DNA from: Bacteroidia bacterium
GTDB lineage: Bacteria; Bacteroidota; Bacteroidia; Bacteroidales; GCA-2748055
NCBI GenBank assembly: GCA_030596245.1
Contig: JAUVKN010000123.1
Location: 1-10,538, forward strand
Length of the DNA: 10,538 bases
Direction of reading: 5' to 3'
In this document: positions 1 through 6,463 of the stretch, piece by piece
Numbering within the stretch: the first letter of the stretch is position 1
How the letters are laid out: each line of letters opens with the position of its first letter
The notes under the pieces: generated by a model
The model's input: only the letters and a program-made list of their open reading frames with translations
What the model was told of the DNA's origin: nothing
Database searches by the model: none
Made by a program: the position numbers and the translations under genes

Positions 1-73
1 CATTATAAAAAAGTAACAACAGTTACCACGAACGTTATGCCAAAAAACCCAAAAAAAACAAGGGATGCTTTTA

Positions 74-172
74 TTACACCATAATGCCAATCAAAAACAG
101 GAGGAATAAAAATCCCAAAACCATGATAAGCAGGACTCCAATTCTTTTGATTTTATTGGCAGTTTTAGCCAT
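74..172 (-). CDS. possible 32-residue single-span membrane peptide
   Basis: This is a very short reading frame whose ATG lies inside the last codons of the upstream minus-strand frame: the two overlap by 8 bases (ATGGCTAA), an arrangement that allows translational coupling. The predicted peptide starts MAKTANKIKR, a basic hydrophilic head. It then has about 20 hydrophobic residues (roughly 11-32), so it would be a single membrane span with the positive end in the cytoplasm. It ends with two consecutive stop codons (TAATAA). No family is recognised. A second hydrophobic frame overlaps the same DNA, so the hydrophobic character may simply reflect T-rich sequence. Treat it as a tentative small gene; no function can be assigned. 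Confidence 0.3.
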   Translation of the reverse strand: MAKTANKIKRIGVLLIMVLGFLFLLFLIGIMV

Positions 173-497
173 CACAGACGGAATGATCATTTTCAGAACA
201 ACAGGTCATCTCATTGGAATATCCAGGAAAAAATAACCAGCTCAGACCCCTACAATTTGGAATAAAGCTTAGGTTGATACACATATTATTGTTGGGATTG
301 GTCACCTGAAAAATCTTTCCATTATAATCATGTAACTCCTGTTCCCAGGAAGGTGAGGCCATAAAGCCAATATCAAACAGGGGATGCTTGTATTCCACCT
401 TCTGGCCATGCAAAGGCTGGAAGAAGATCATCCCCATACAGAGGAGAAAGATTTTATGATAAACAACATTGCTTCTAAATGAAGTACTGAATCCCAT
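165..497 (-). CDS. short secreted hypothetical protein, possibly a truncated remnant
   Basis: The frame encodes about 110 residues from the ATG at 497. The reading frame could extend upstream to 545, but 497 leaves a shorter basic head before the hydrophobic segment. Residues around 16-31 (KIFLLCMGMIFFQPLHG) look like a signal peptide with cleavage near HGQ-KVE, so the product would be exported. The mature part begins KVEYKHPLFDIGF and contains a plausible globular stretch (SPSWEQELHDYNGKIFQV, then NPNNNMCINLSFIP). After about residue 80 the sequence (WLFFPGYSNEM, CCSENDHSVCDG) no longer looks like a folded domain. Together with the short length, this suggests a gene shortened by a frameshift or deletion, though an intact small secreted protein is possible. 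It is divergent from the permease gene, with about 50 bases between the starts. I do not recognise a named family. Confidence 0.45.
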   Translation of the reverse strand: MGFSTSFRSNVVYHKIFLLCMGMIFFQPLHGQKVEYKHPLFDIGFMASPSWEQELHDYNGKIFQVTNPNNNMCINLSFIPNCRGLSWLFFPGYSNEMTCCSENDHSVCDG

Positions 498-547
498 GAA
501 AGATATTGACTCCGAATCGTTATATTTACCCTGGCTATGATTCAACC

Positions 548-2950
548 ATGATTGGGAAGCACCTTCTAATAACTTTACGAAGTCTTAAGAAGAACCTCCT
601 CTACGCACTCCTTGTGATTGTAGGGCTTGCCATTGGTATCACCACATTTCTTTCCACCATCCAGTGGTCAGTCTGGCACATGACCTTTGATAAAAATTAT
701 CCTGATAAAGAGCGTATTTACCGACTCACCTTTGAGGAGATCAATGAAGAATTTTATCGCCATACCGCCAGGATCCTGCACGGAACTGCCCTGAACAGGG
801 TTGTGTTTTCCGACATGATTTCCGGTATAGAGAAATCGGGACGTCTGGCACCTTTTAGAAAAGCAGCTTTTCTAATTGGTGAAGATTCCTACTATGACCT
901 GTATGCCTTTGAGTGTGACCCGGCCTTTTTGAAGATCTTTCAACCAACCATTTTGCAAGGAGAAAATGAAAATCTCCTGACAGAACCTTTTACTGCCATA
1001 CTCACTGAAACAACTGCCAGCAAATTTTTCGGCTCAGAAAACCCTATTGGGAAGTCCTTTGAATTGATGCATCAATTCGGTGTAAGGCCAAACACTTATA
1101 CGGTAAAAGCAGTAATTAAAGATTTCCCAAAGAACTCACATTTTAAAATATCGGTACTCACATCTTTCGAAAAGCCAATGGATTACATTGGCACAGCCTG
1201 GGCCTATGTGAAACTGGATCGGTCTGGTGATCCACAGGAGATAGAAAACAATCTCAAACTTTTCATTGACAATAATGTGGATGAGGCGTATGGAGAGATA
1301 ATACAACCCAGGCTTCAGCTGGTAAGTGAAGTTCATTTGCATTCTCATAAAGCCAGGGAGATCCAACCAAACATCCGATTTAGAACCATTTGGATTCTGA
1401 TGATCACAGGCATGCTGGTCTTTTTGCTGGCATGGTTCAATTTCACCCTGCTGGCATTCAGTCAGAACCAGTTGCACATTCAACGTCTGGTGGTTCAATG
1501 GCAAATGGGAGCCGGGAAACAGGTATTCTTCAGACAATTCATGGTGGATAACCTGGTTGTTGGAAGCATCTCTTTTGCTGCTGGCATACTACTTACCATG
1601 GTACTGATCCCGGCCATAGAAAAACAGGGAGGCGCCTACATGTTCCAGGATACCCATGTTTTCCTTTTATCCATCGCTGTTCTTTTGTTTCTGATCATTG
1701 TCAGCTCACTCTTTACTTCATTCCTGTCCACTGGCCGATTGTACCGCCATCTGCAACATAAATATCTTTCCCCCAAAGTAGTTACTCAGTCTGAAAGTAC
1801 CAGCAATAATCTCTTTATCAGGTCGGTCATCATTCTGGAGTTCATTATTACCTTTGTCCTGGTATCCAACCTGTTAATGATATCCAGGCAAACCCGGTTT
1901 GCCATGTCAGAACAGCTGGGATCCTCTCACCTGGATGCCATTCATCTCCATAGCCTTCACCGTGCAATCGTCGATGAATTCGAGATCTTTAAGGAGAAGA
2001 TGCTGGAAAGTCCTCATGTGGACCGTGTTACGGCCAGCATGGAGGAACCCACCGGACAAACCATGGATGCCAACACTTTTGAAATTGATGGATTCGACGA
2101 AGGAGACAAACAGTTGTTCCTCTATCCGGTGGATGAGGATTTCTTTCGGTTCTACGAACTTGACATGATCCACGGATCGGATCTTCCTGAGGACTATAGC
2201 CCTGCTGATTCCGCCGAGTATTTTGTACTGAATGAAACAGCTGCCCGAATGGTATCGGAAAACATAGAGGAGCTGGTGGGTAGTGAACTAACGCTTCATT
2301 TTAATTACCCGGGATTTATCTGGCCTGGTCCCATTACAGGGATCGTTGAGGACTTTCATCTTTCCGGCCTCGATTATGAAGTCTCTCCCATGGTAATCTT
2401 TCCCAAATATACCTGGCTATGGTGCTTCTCCATCATGCCAGCAGGGGATCCTGGTGCCACACTGGATCATTTAACGAAGGTGTGGGACGAGCTCTTCCCC
2501 TCCTTCCCCATGGAGTACTATTTCTCCTCATCTCTTATAGAACATCTGTACGAAGCAGAGCTGGTTCAGATAAGAATATTACTTATATTCAGCGTACTCT
2601 CTATCATCATTGCCGGAATGGGACTGTTCGCACTGAGCGGATTCTTTATGCAAAAACGAATCAAGGCCACTGCCCTGAAAAAAATCCATGGGGCCAGAAT
2701 TCAACAGGTGATCCTTCCCGAATTACTCTATTACCTGAGGCTTGCACTGCTTTCCTCTGCTTTATCCATTCCAGCTTCATATTTTCTAATTGAGCGCTGG
2801 TTAAGAAATTTTAAATACAGAACCGACATACCGGTATGGATTTTCTCTGCCTGCATGATGATCCTTGTTGTTTTCAGCTGGATTGCAGTATTTTATCATA
2901 CCTGGCGCCTGGCACGGATCAATCCGGTTAAATTTATCAGGGAACAATAG
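548..2950 (+). CDS. FtsX/MacB-type ABC transporter permease
   Basis: An 800-residue inner-membrane permease of the FtsX-like/MacB superfamily. Such proteins work with a cytoplasmic ATPase as mechanotransmission machines for lipoproteins, peptides or drugs, or for signalling. The layout is two repeated halves. TM1 is at about 18-37, followed by a periplasmic MacB_PCD-like domain to about 280. TM2-TM4 lie near 281-304, 334-358 and 370-394, TM5 near 423-445. A second periplasmic domain runs to about 670, and TM6-TM8 are near 677-700, 729-748 and 762-784. The KKIHGARIQQVI segment (about 711-723) fits the conserved cytoplasmic coupling region, and the end RLARINPVKFIREQ is typical of Bacteroidota members. 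I chose the ATG at 548 because MIGKHLLITLRSLKKN is the usual N terminus; a TTG at 506 in the same frame adds 14 unlikely residues. No ATPase gene is present in the window. The substrate is unknown. Confidence 0.93.
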   Translation: MIGKHLLITLRSLKKNLLYALLVIVGLAIGITTFLSTIQWSVWHMTFDKNYPDKERIYRLTFEEINEEFYRHTARILHGTALNRVVFSDMISGIEKSGRLAPFRKAAFLIGEDSYYDLYAFECDPAFLKIFQPTILQGENENLLTEPFTAILTETTASKFFGSENPIGKSFELMHQFGVRPNTYTVKAVIKDFPKNSHFKISVLTSFEKPMDYIGTAWAYVKLDRSGDPQEIENNLKLFIDNNVDEAYGEIIQPRLQLVSEVHLHSHKAREIQPNIRFRTIWILMITGMLVFLLAWFNFTLLAFSQNQLHIQRLVVQWQMGAGKQVFFRQFMVDNLVVGSISFAAGILLTMVLIPAIEKQGGAYMFQDTHVFLLSIAVLLFLIIVSSLFTSFLSTGRLYRHLQHKYLSPKVVTQSESTSNNLFIRSVIILEFIITFVLVSNLLMISRQTRFAMSEQLGSSHLDAIHLHSLHRAIVDEFEIFKEKMLESPHVDRVTASMEEPTGQTMDANTFEIDGFDEGDKQLFLYPVDEDFFRFYELDMIHGSDLPEDYSPADSAEYFVLNETAARMVSENIEELVGSELTLHFNYPGFIWPGPITGIVEDFHLSGLDYEVSPMVIFPKYTWLWCFSIMPAGDPGATLDHLTKVWDELFPSFPMEYYFSSSLIEHLYEAELVQIRILLIFSVLSIIIAGMGLFALSGFFMQKRIKATALKKIHGARIQQVILPELLYYLRLALLSSALSIPASYFLIERWLRNFKYRTDIPVWIFSACMMILVVFSWIAVFYHTWRLARINPVKFIREQ

Positions 2951-2951
2951 C

Positions 2952-3368
2952 ATGGAACAGATGTATCAGTACAAATCTGAGATTCAGGAAATCCAACTCA
3001 TCAGGGGAAACCTTGCCTCTTTGGCCAAATTGTGGAAGATTCCAGAATCGGAATTGAGACAAATTGGTGTGATTATAGAGGAACTGTTTTCCAATATCAT
3101 TCGATTTGCATATGACGATAACCTGGAACACCAGATAGATATAAGGTTGTTGAAGGCTGATGGTGAAATCAGGATTGAGATCATTGATGACGGTATTCCA
3201 TTTAATCCCGTGAATCACCAACTTGGAGCTGTCTCTGATCCGGCCCCATCGGAAGTCGGAGGCATGGGACTTACCCTGGTCCGGACATTTTCAGATTCAA
3301 TTGTATACTCCAGAATTAATCGAAGAAACCAGTTGAAAATTACCAAAAAGATAAAAAGTCAACATTAA
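2952..3368 (+). CDS. RsbW/anti-sigma-type ATP-binding protein (HATPase_c_2)
   Basis: A 138-residue stand-alone GHKL ATPase domain resembling the anti-sigma serine kinases RsbW and SpoIIAB. In partner-switching pathways such proteins bind a sigma factor or phosphorylate a STAS-domain antagonist on serine. The Bergerat-fold boxes are visible: the N box EELFSNIIRFAY at about 43-54 (E44, N48), the G1 box DDGIPFNP at about 79-86, and the glycine-rich G2 lid GGMGLTLV at 103-110. The length matches single-domain family members and there is no membrane segment, so it should be cytoplasmic. The ATG at 2952 is separated by one base from the permease stop, so the genes are very probably co-transcribed and translationally coupled; a second ATG at 2961 is an alternative. 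No STAS antagonist or SpoIIE-type phosphatase is encoded here. Its target is therefore unknown, and a role tied to the permease is only inferred. Confidence 0.88.
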   Translation: MEQMYQYKSEIQEIQLIRGNLASLAKLWKIPESELRQIGVIIEELFSNIIRFAYDDNLEHQIDIRLLKADGEIRIEIIDDGIPFNPVNHQLGAVSDPAPSEVGGMGLTLVRTFSDSIVYSRINRRNQLKITKKIKSQH

Positions 3369-3373
3369 TACAA

Positions 3374-3404
3374 TTGGTGTGGGGCAATAATTAAAATAGA
3401 ATTG
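3374..3404 (+). promoter_or_regulatory. candidate Bacteroidota promoter of the DoxX operon
   Basis: A TTG (-33-like) at 3374-3376 is followed after 20 bp by TAGAATTG at 3397-3404, one mismatch from the Bacteroidota -7 consensus TAnnTTTG. The spacing is inside the usual 17-23 bp range. It would give a leader of about 40 nucleotides before the ATG at 3454. The assignment rests only on this pattern. Confidence 0.35.
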
Positions 3405-3453
3405 CTATTTTCACGTTTTTCTGAAAAGAATCATCCTAATTATTCATTAACAC

Positions 3454-3933
3454 ATGATGAAAAACACAAACTACTCGACCTGGCAACTCTGGTCACTTGT
3501 GATCCTTCGCGTTGCCATTGGATGGCATTTTCTGTATGAAGGAATTACCAAGCTTTTAAATCCCGACTGGTCATCATTGGGTTACATGATGGATTCGAAG
3601 GGCTGGTTTGAAGGTTTATTTCATTCCATAGCCGGCAACGCAGCCTTGCTGAATGTGATGGATTTTATGAACATCTGGGGACTGATTCTTATCGGAGCCG
3701 GATTGATCATAGGCCTGCTAACACGGGTGGCTGCTATTTCCGGAATTGTCCTGCTTGCTTTCTACTACCTTTCTCATCCGGCCATCATCGGAGTAACTTA
3801 TGCCATTCCAAGTGAAGGTAGCTATCTGTGGGTCAATAAGAACCTGATCGAGTTACTCACGCTCTGGGTCATTATGTTATTCCCTACGTGGAAAACAGTT
3901 GGTCTGGACAGATATATATTCAATAAGAAATAG
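3454..3933 (+). CDS. DoxX-family membrane protein
   Basis: A 159-residue integral membrane protein of the DoxX/DoxD-like superfamily. Family members include the small subunit of thiosulfate:quinone oxidoreductase, and others are linked to redox or thiol stress; most are uncharacterised. Four hydrophobic segments are visible, near residues 11-31, 73-88, 93-108 and 130-146. The first carries the typical LRVAIGWHFLYEGITKL pattern, with F-x-x-x-G-x-x-K at the membrane edge, and GLLTRVAAISG follows the second span. A periplasmic or cytoplasmic loop at about 32-70 holds several tryptophans. Two adjacent ATG codons (3454 and 3457) can serve as start. The next gene begins 11 bases after the stop, so the two form an operon. 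A DoxX protein next to a Tat-like Gfo/Idh/MocA enzyme suggests a joint membrane-associated redox task, but the reaction and electron acceptor are unknown. Confidence 0.88.
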   Translation: MMKNTNYSTWQLWSLVILRVAIGWHFLYEGITKLLNPDWSSLGYMMDSKGWFEGLFHSIAGNAALLNVMDFMNIWGLILIGAGLIIGLLTRVAAISGIVLLAFYYLSHPAIIGVTYAIPSEGSYLWVNKNLIELLTLWVIMLFPTWKTVGLDRYIFNKK

Positions 3934-3944
3934 TTGCAATTGAT

Positions 3945-5534
3945 ATGGCTGAAAAAGAGAACAGTGCAAAAGGGAACGATATGAACCGAAGAGATCTACT
4001 GAAGGGTCTGGCAACAGTGCCGGTCCTTGGCGCTTTTGCCTACGGCACATGGAGAAAACGAAGACAGGATCATATCCGCAATCACAGGCTTGCCAAGGAA
4101 CTCAATATGAGCAGCGGAAGCATTGATTATACTCCATTTCAACACGACGGGCAAACCATCAGACTGGGGATCATTGGATTTGGCATTAGAGGTACTCAGT
4201 TGATGAAGGCAGCAGGATTTGCAACTCCTCAATCTATTCAGGAGTGGAAAAATGCGGCTGCACTTGACTCTCGAAACAAGCGGTATGAAGATTTTCTTCA
4301 GCAGGATGACCTTAATGTGCAGGTTACCGGCATTTGTGACTTGTTTGATACACATGCGGAACGTGCTATGGCTGCTGCAGCTAACCCTGGCAGAGAGGGT
4401 ATCGGGGGTAGCAAGGGGATTGCAGCGAAGCGATATGCAACCTACACTGAAATGCTGGCATCAGATGAGATCGATGCGGTAATCATTGCTGCACCTGATC
4501 ACTGGCATGCCCGCATCACCATCGATGCTGCCAGAGCAGGGAAACACGTCTATTGCGAGAAAGGGCTCACACGTACCCTGGAAGAGGTTTATGCCTTAAG
4601 AGATGCCGTCAAAGAGAGTGGTATTGTATTCCAACTGGGTCACCAGGGCAGGCAAACCGAGAGCTATATTAAAGCCAAAGAGGCTGTGGATAAGAACCTC
4701 CTGGGAAAAATTAACCTGGTGGAGGTTTGCACCAACCGCAACTCCCCCAATGGAGCCTGGGTGTATGACATTCATCCGGATGCCAACGAAAAGAGTGTCG
4801 ACTGGACCCAATTTGAGGAACCCTGTGAAATGAAACATCCCTGGAGTCCGGAACGCTTTTTCCGGTGGAGGTGCTGGTGGGATTATGGCACAGGCTTGTC
4901 AGGCGACCTGCTCACCCATGAGTATGATGCAGTGAATCAAATTCTTGGCATGGGGATCCCTGAGTCAGCTGTCTCCTCAGGGGGCGTCTATTTCTACAAA
5001 GAAAAAGAACACTATGTAAATGAAATTAGAGAGGTACCCGATATCTGGAACACAGTACTTGAATACCCTCACCTGGATTTCACCCTTATGTACAGTGCCA
5101 GTCTGGCCAACAATAAAGATCGCGGAAAAATGATCATGGGCCATGATGGTTCCATGGAGCTTGGCAATAGCCTTCAGGTTTATGCCTGTCGTGAGAGTAC
5201 CAGGTACAAAGAACAAATAGAGAGCGGGTTGATTGATCCCAGCCTGCCCATATACACTTATATTCCCGGGCGTAAGAATGTGGACTCCGTGGCCACTGCC
5301 ACTGAGCAATATTTTGCAAGCAGGGGATTGCTCTATACTTACCGTGGCGGACGCAGGGTGGATACCACCCATCTCCATATTGCTGAGTGGATCGATGCCA
5401 TCAGGGAAGGTAAACAACCCAGCTGTAACATCGATCAATCTTTCGAGGAAGGGATCAGTGCCGGCATGGCCACCAAGGCTTATCGGGAGAACCGGACAGT
5501 TTTCTGGGATAAGGACAACGAGCAGGTCATCTAA
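3945..5534 (+). CDS. Gfo/Idh/MocA-family oxidoreductase with Tat-like leader
   Basis: A 529-residue NAD(P)-dependent dehydrogenase of the Gfo/Idh/MocA family, which oxidises, reduces or epimerises sugars, inositols and related polyols. An N-terminal NRRDLLK motif (14-20) plus a hydrophobic stretch to about 34 resembles a twin-arginine leader, but a strongly basic TWRKRR run follows directly. The Rossmann fold starts at LGIIGFGIRG (74-83), with ICDLFD ending strand 2 (130-135). AAPDHWHA (182-189) and YCEKG (203-207) form the cofactor and substrate edge. The usual EKP motif reads EKG here. The C-terminal domain contains DYGTGLSGDLLTHEYD (313-328), the region that normally supplies the catalytic histidine. 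The ATG at 3945 gives a 12-residue hydrophilic head; the ATG at 3981 (MNRRDLLK) is an equally good start and would place the Tat-like motif at the terminus. Substrate is unknown; a sugar or glycoside derivative is likely. Confidence 0.9.
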   Translation: MAEKENSAKGNDMNRRDLLKGLATVPVLGAFAYGTWRKRRQDHIRNHRLAKELNMSSGSIDYTPFQHDGQTIRLGIIGFGIRGTQLMKAAGFATPQSIQEWKNAAALDSRNKRYEDFLQQDDLNVQVTGICDLFDTHAERAMAAAANPGREGIGGSKGIAAKRYATYTEMLASDEIDAVIIAAPDHWHARITIDAARAGKHVYCEKGLTRTLEEVYALRDAVKESGIVFQLGHQGRQTESYIKAKEAVDKNLLGKINLVEVCTNRNSPNGAWVYDIHPDANEKSVDWTQFEEPCEMKHPWSPERFFRWRCWWDYGTGLSGDLLTHEYDAVNQILGMGIPESAVSSGGVYFYKEKEHYVNEIREVPDIWNTVLEYPHLDFTLMYSASLANNKDRGKMIMGHDGSMELGNSLQVYACRESTRYKEQIESGLIDPSLPIYTYIPGRKNVDSVATATEQYFASRGLLYTYRGGRRVDTTHLHIAEWIDAIREGKQPSCNIDQSFEEGISAGMATKAYRENRTVFWDKDNEQVI

Positions 5535-5542
5535 GTGAAAAA

Positions 5543-6334
5543 TCAGAAGTTAAGCATCTGGCGCTCTTCCAGCTCTTGATATACATTCCAAAGAGCATGC
5601 ACCTCTGTGTATATCTGAAGTTCGGTGCATTTAAAGTCACAGACCAACCGCTCATACAGAAAAAGAAGGAATTCTTGTAACTCAATCCCGGTTAGTCCGG
5701 TAACAGTTGATATATTATCTCTACCTGTGATCTCATTAAATAATTCATGCTTTTTCTGGTCCTTCTTCAGCCAGTAAACTTTGCGGGCTGAGCGCGCCTG
5801 CTTACTGAAATTATGGTAAAAATAGGATACAGGTGAGGTTATAAGAAATCCTGCACTTTTCAATATTTTTTCATCCATATCATAGGGTATGTAGTCCGGA
5901 TCCTGTATGGGAAGTCCCATGGTCTCACCCAGGGTTTGCTGATTGGGCATTTCAGTGATCGCCTCTTTGAAATCTTCGTAGGTCGATCCCCACTCGAAAA
6001 TCCTGGCCTCCTGCAAAACGTAATACTTCTTTTTGATTATTATATGCTTTTTTTCGATTAGCTGAATTACCGGCACTACAGCCTCCTTAAAAGCAATGTT
6101 AAGTATCAGCAATGTATCGGTGGAACGAACAGGAAGACGGAATATACCAAGGCTATCTGTTACGTCTCCCTCATGGGTATTTAAATTGATAACATGGGAA
6201 GCAGGAACAGGATAGAAGTGCTCATCGTATACGATCCCCGTCAAATTTAATACTGAATCGCCGGACTGGGCTAATAGATGAATCTGAATAGCTGCCAGCA
6301 TCATACCAGCCAGGAGTATGCTCCGGGAACACAT
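5543..6334 (-). CDS. secreted carboxypeptidase-regulatory-like domain protein
   Basis: A 263-residue exported protein. Residues 1-23 form a signal peptide (hydrophobic ILLAGMMLAAIQIHLLA, cleavage near LAQ-SG). Residues about 30-110 form a carboxypeptidase regulatory-like/transthyretin-type beta domain. Its pattern is L-x-G-x-V-Y-D followed by PVPASHVINLNTHEGDVTDSLG, the fold Bacteroidota use at the N terminus of TonB-dependent receptors and in many surface proteins. The remaining part (about 115-263) is mostly helical and charged, with conserved-looking pieces SPVSYFYHNFSKQARSARK and NISTVTGLTGIELQEFLLFLY. This matches a common small Bacteroidota family of unknown function; there is no catalytic motif and no beta-barrel. 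It probably sits in the periplasm or at the outer membrane. It is transcribed alone, convergent with the oxidoreductase gene (8 bp between stops) and divergent from the hydroxyacid dehydrogenase gene. Confidence 0.8.
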   Translation of the reverse strand: MCSRSILLAGMMLAAIQIHLLAQSGDSVLNLTGIVYDEHFYPVPASHVINLNTHEGDVTDSLGIFRLPVRSTDTLLILNIAFKEAVVPVIQLIEKKHIIIKKKYYVLQEARIFEWGSTYEDFKEAITEMPNQQTLGETMGLPIQDPDYIPYDMDEKILKSAGFLITSPVSYFYHNFSKQARSARKVYWLKKDQKKHELFNEITGRDNISTVTGLTGIELQEFLLFLYERLVCDFKCTELQIYTEVHALWNVYQELEERQMLNF

Positions 6335-6389
6335 AGTTAAATGTATTTAAATATTTTCAGAATCAGAGCGCTTTTAACAAACCTTAACC

Positions 6390-6409
6390 ATCCAACTCCA
6401 ATCCAACTC
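6390..6409. repeat. tandem 9-bp direct repeat in divergent promoter region
   Basis: ATCCAACTC occurs twice, at 6390-6398 and 6401-6409, separated by CA, giving an 11-bp period close to one helical turn. It lies in the 129-bp space between the divergent secreted-protein gene and the dehydrogenase gene. Such spacing is typical of tandem binding sites for a regulator, but no regulator gene is adjacent. I found no convincing promoter pair in either direction in this interval. Confidence 0.45.
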
Positions 6410-6463
6410 TCAAGATTGAACCAAATCACTATTTAGGTGTTTATTCACAGTAGATAAAATAGG

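Noticed and set aside
3..152. Second hydrophobic minus-strand frame (contains NWSPAYHGFGIFIPP and a C-terminal hydrophobic run)
   Set aside because: It opens after a stop with no ATG, GTG or TTG and overlaps the 74-172 frame. It could be the tail of a broken membrane protein, but that cannot be shown without homologues.
498..505. TATCTTTC (minus strand) as promoter of the short secreted gene
   Set aside because: It touches the chosen ATG, leaving no leader, and has no TTG at proper distance.
521..528. TATATTTA as -7 element for the permease gene
   Set aside because: It has one mismatch to TAnnTTTG, but there is no TTG at 17-23 bp upstream; the TTG at 506 is only 12 bp away.
506..547. Upstream TTG start for the permease
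   Set aside because: It adds 14 residues (MTPNRYIYPGYDST) unlike the usual permease N terminus; the ATG at 548 gives the standard form.
1136..1537. Minus-strand open frame within the permease gene
   Set aside because: It lies wholly inside a well-supported gene, has low-complexity shadow composition and no recognisable domain.
4977..5438. Minus-strand open frame of about 150 codons inside the oxidoreductase gene
   Set aside because: It is antisense to conserved Gfo/Idh/MocA sequence and resembles no family; it is a shadow of the real gene.
6335..6463. Promoters for the divergent pair in this spacer
   Set aside because: TTG and TA-rich elements are present, but spacing or core matches fail (for example TTG 6416-6418 with TAGGTGTT 6434-6441, gap 15).
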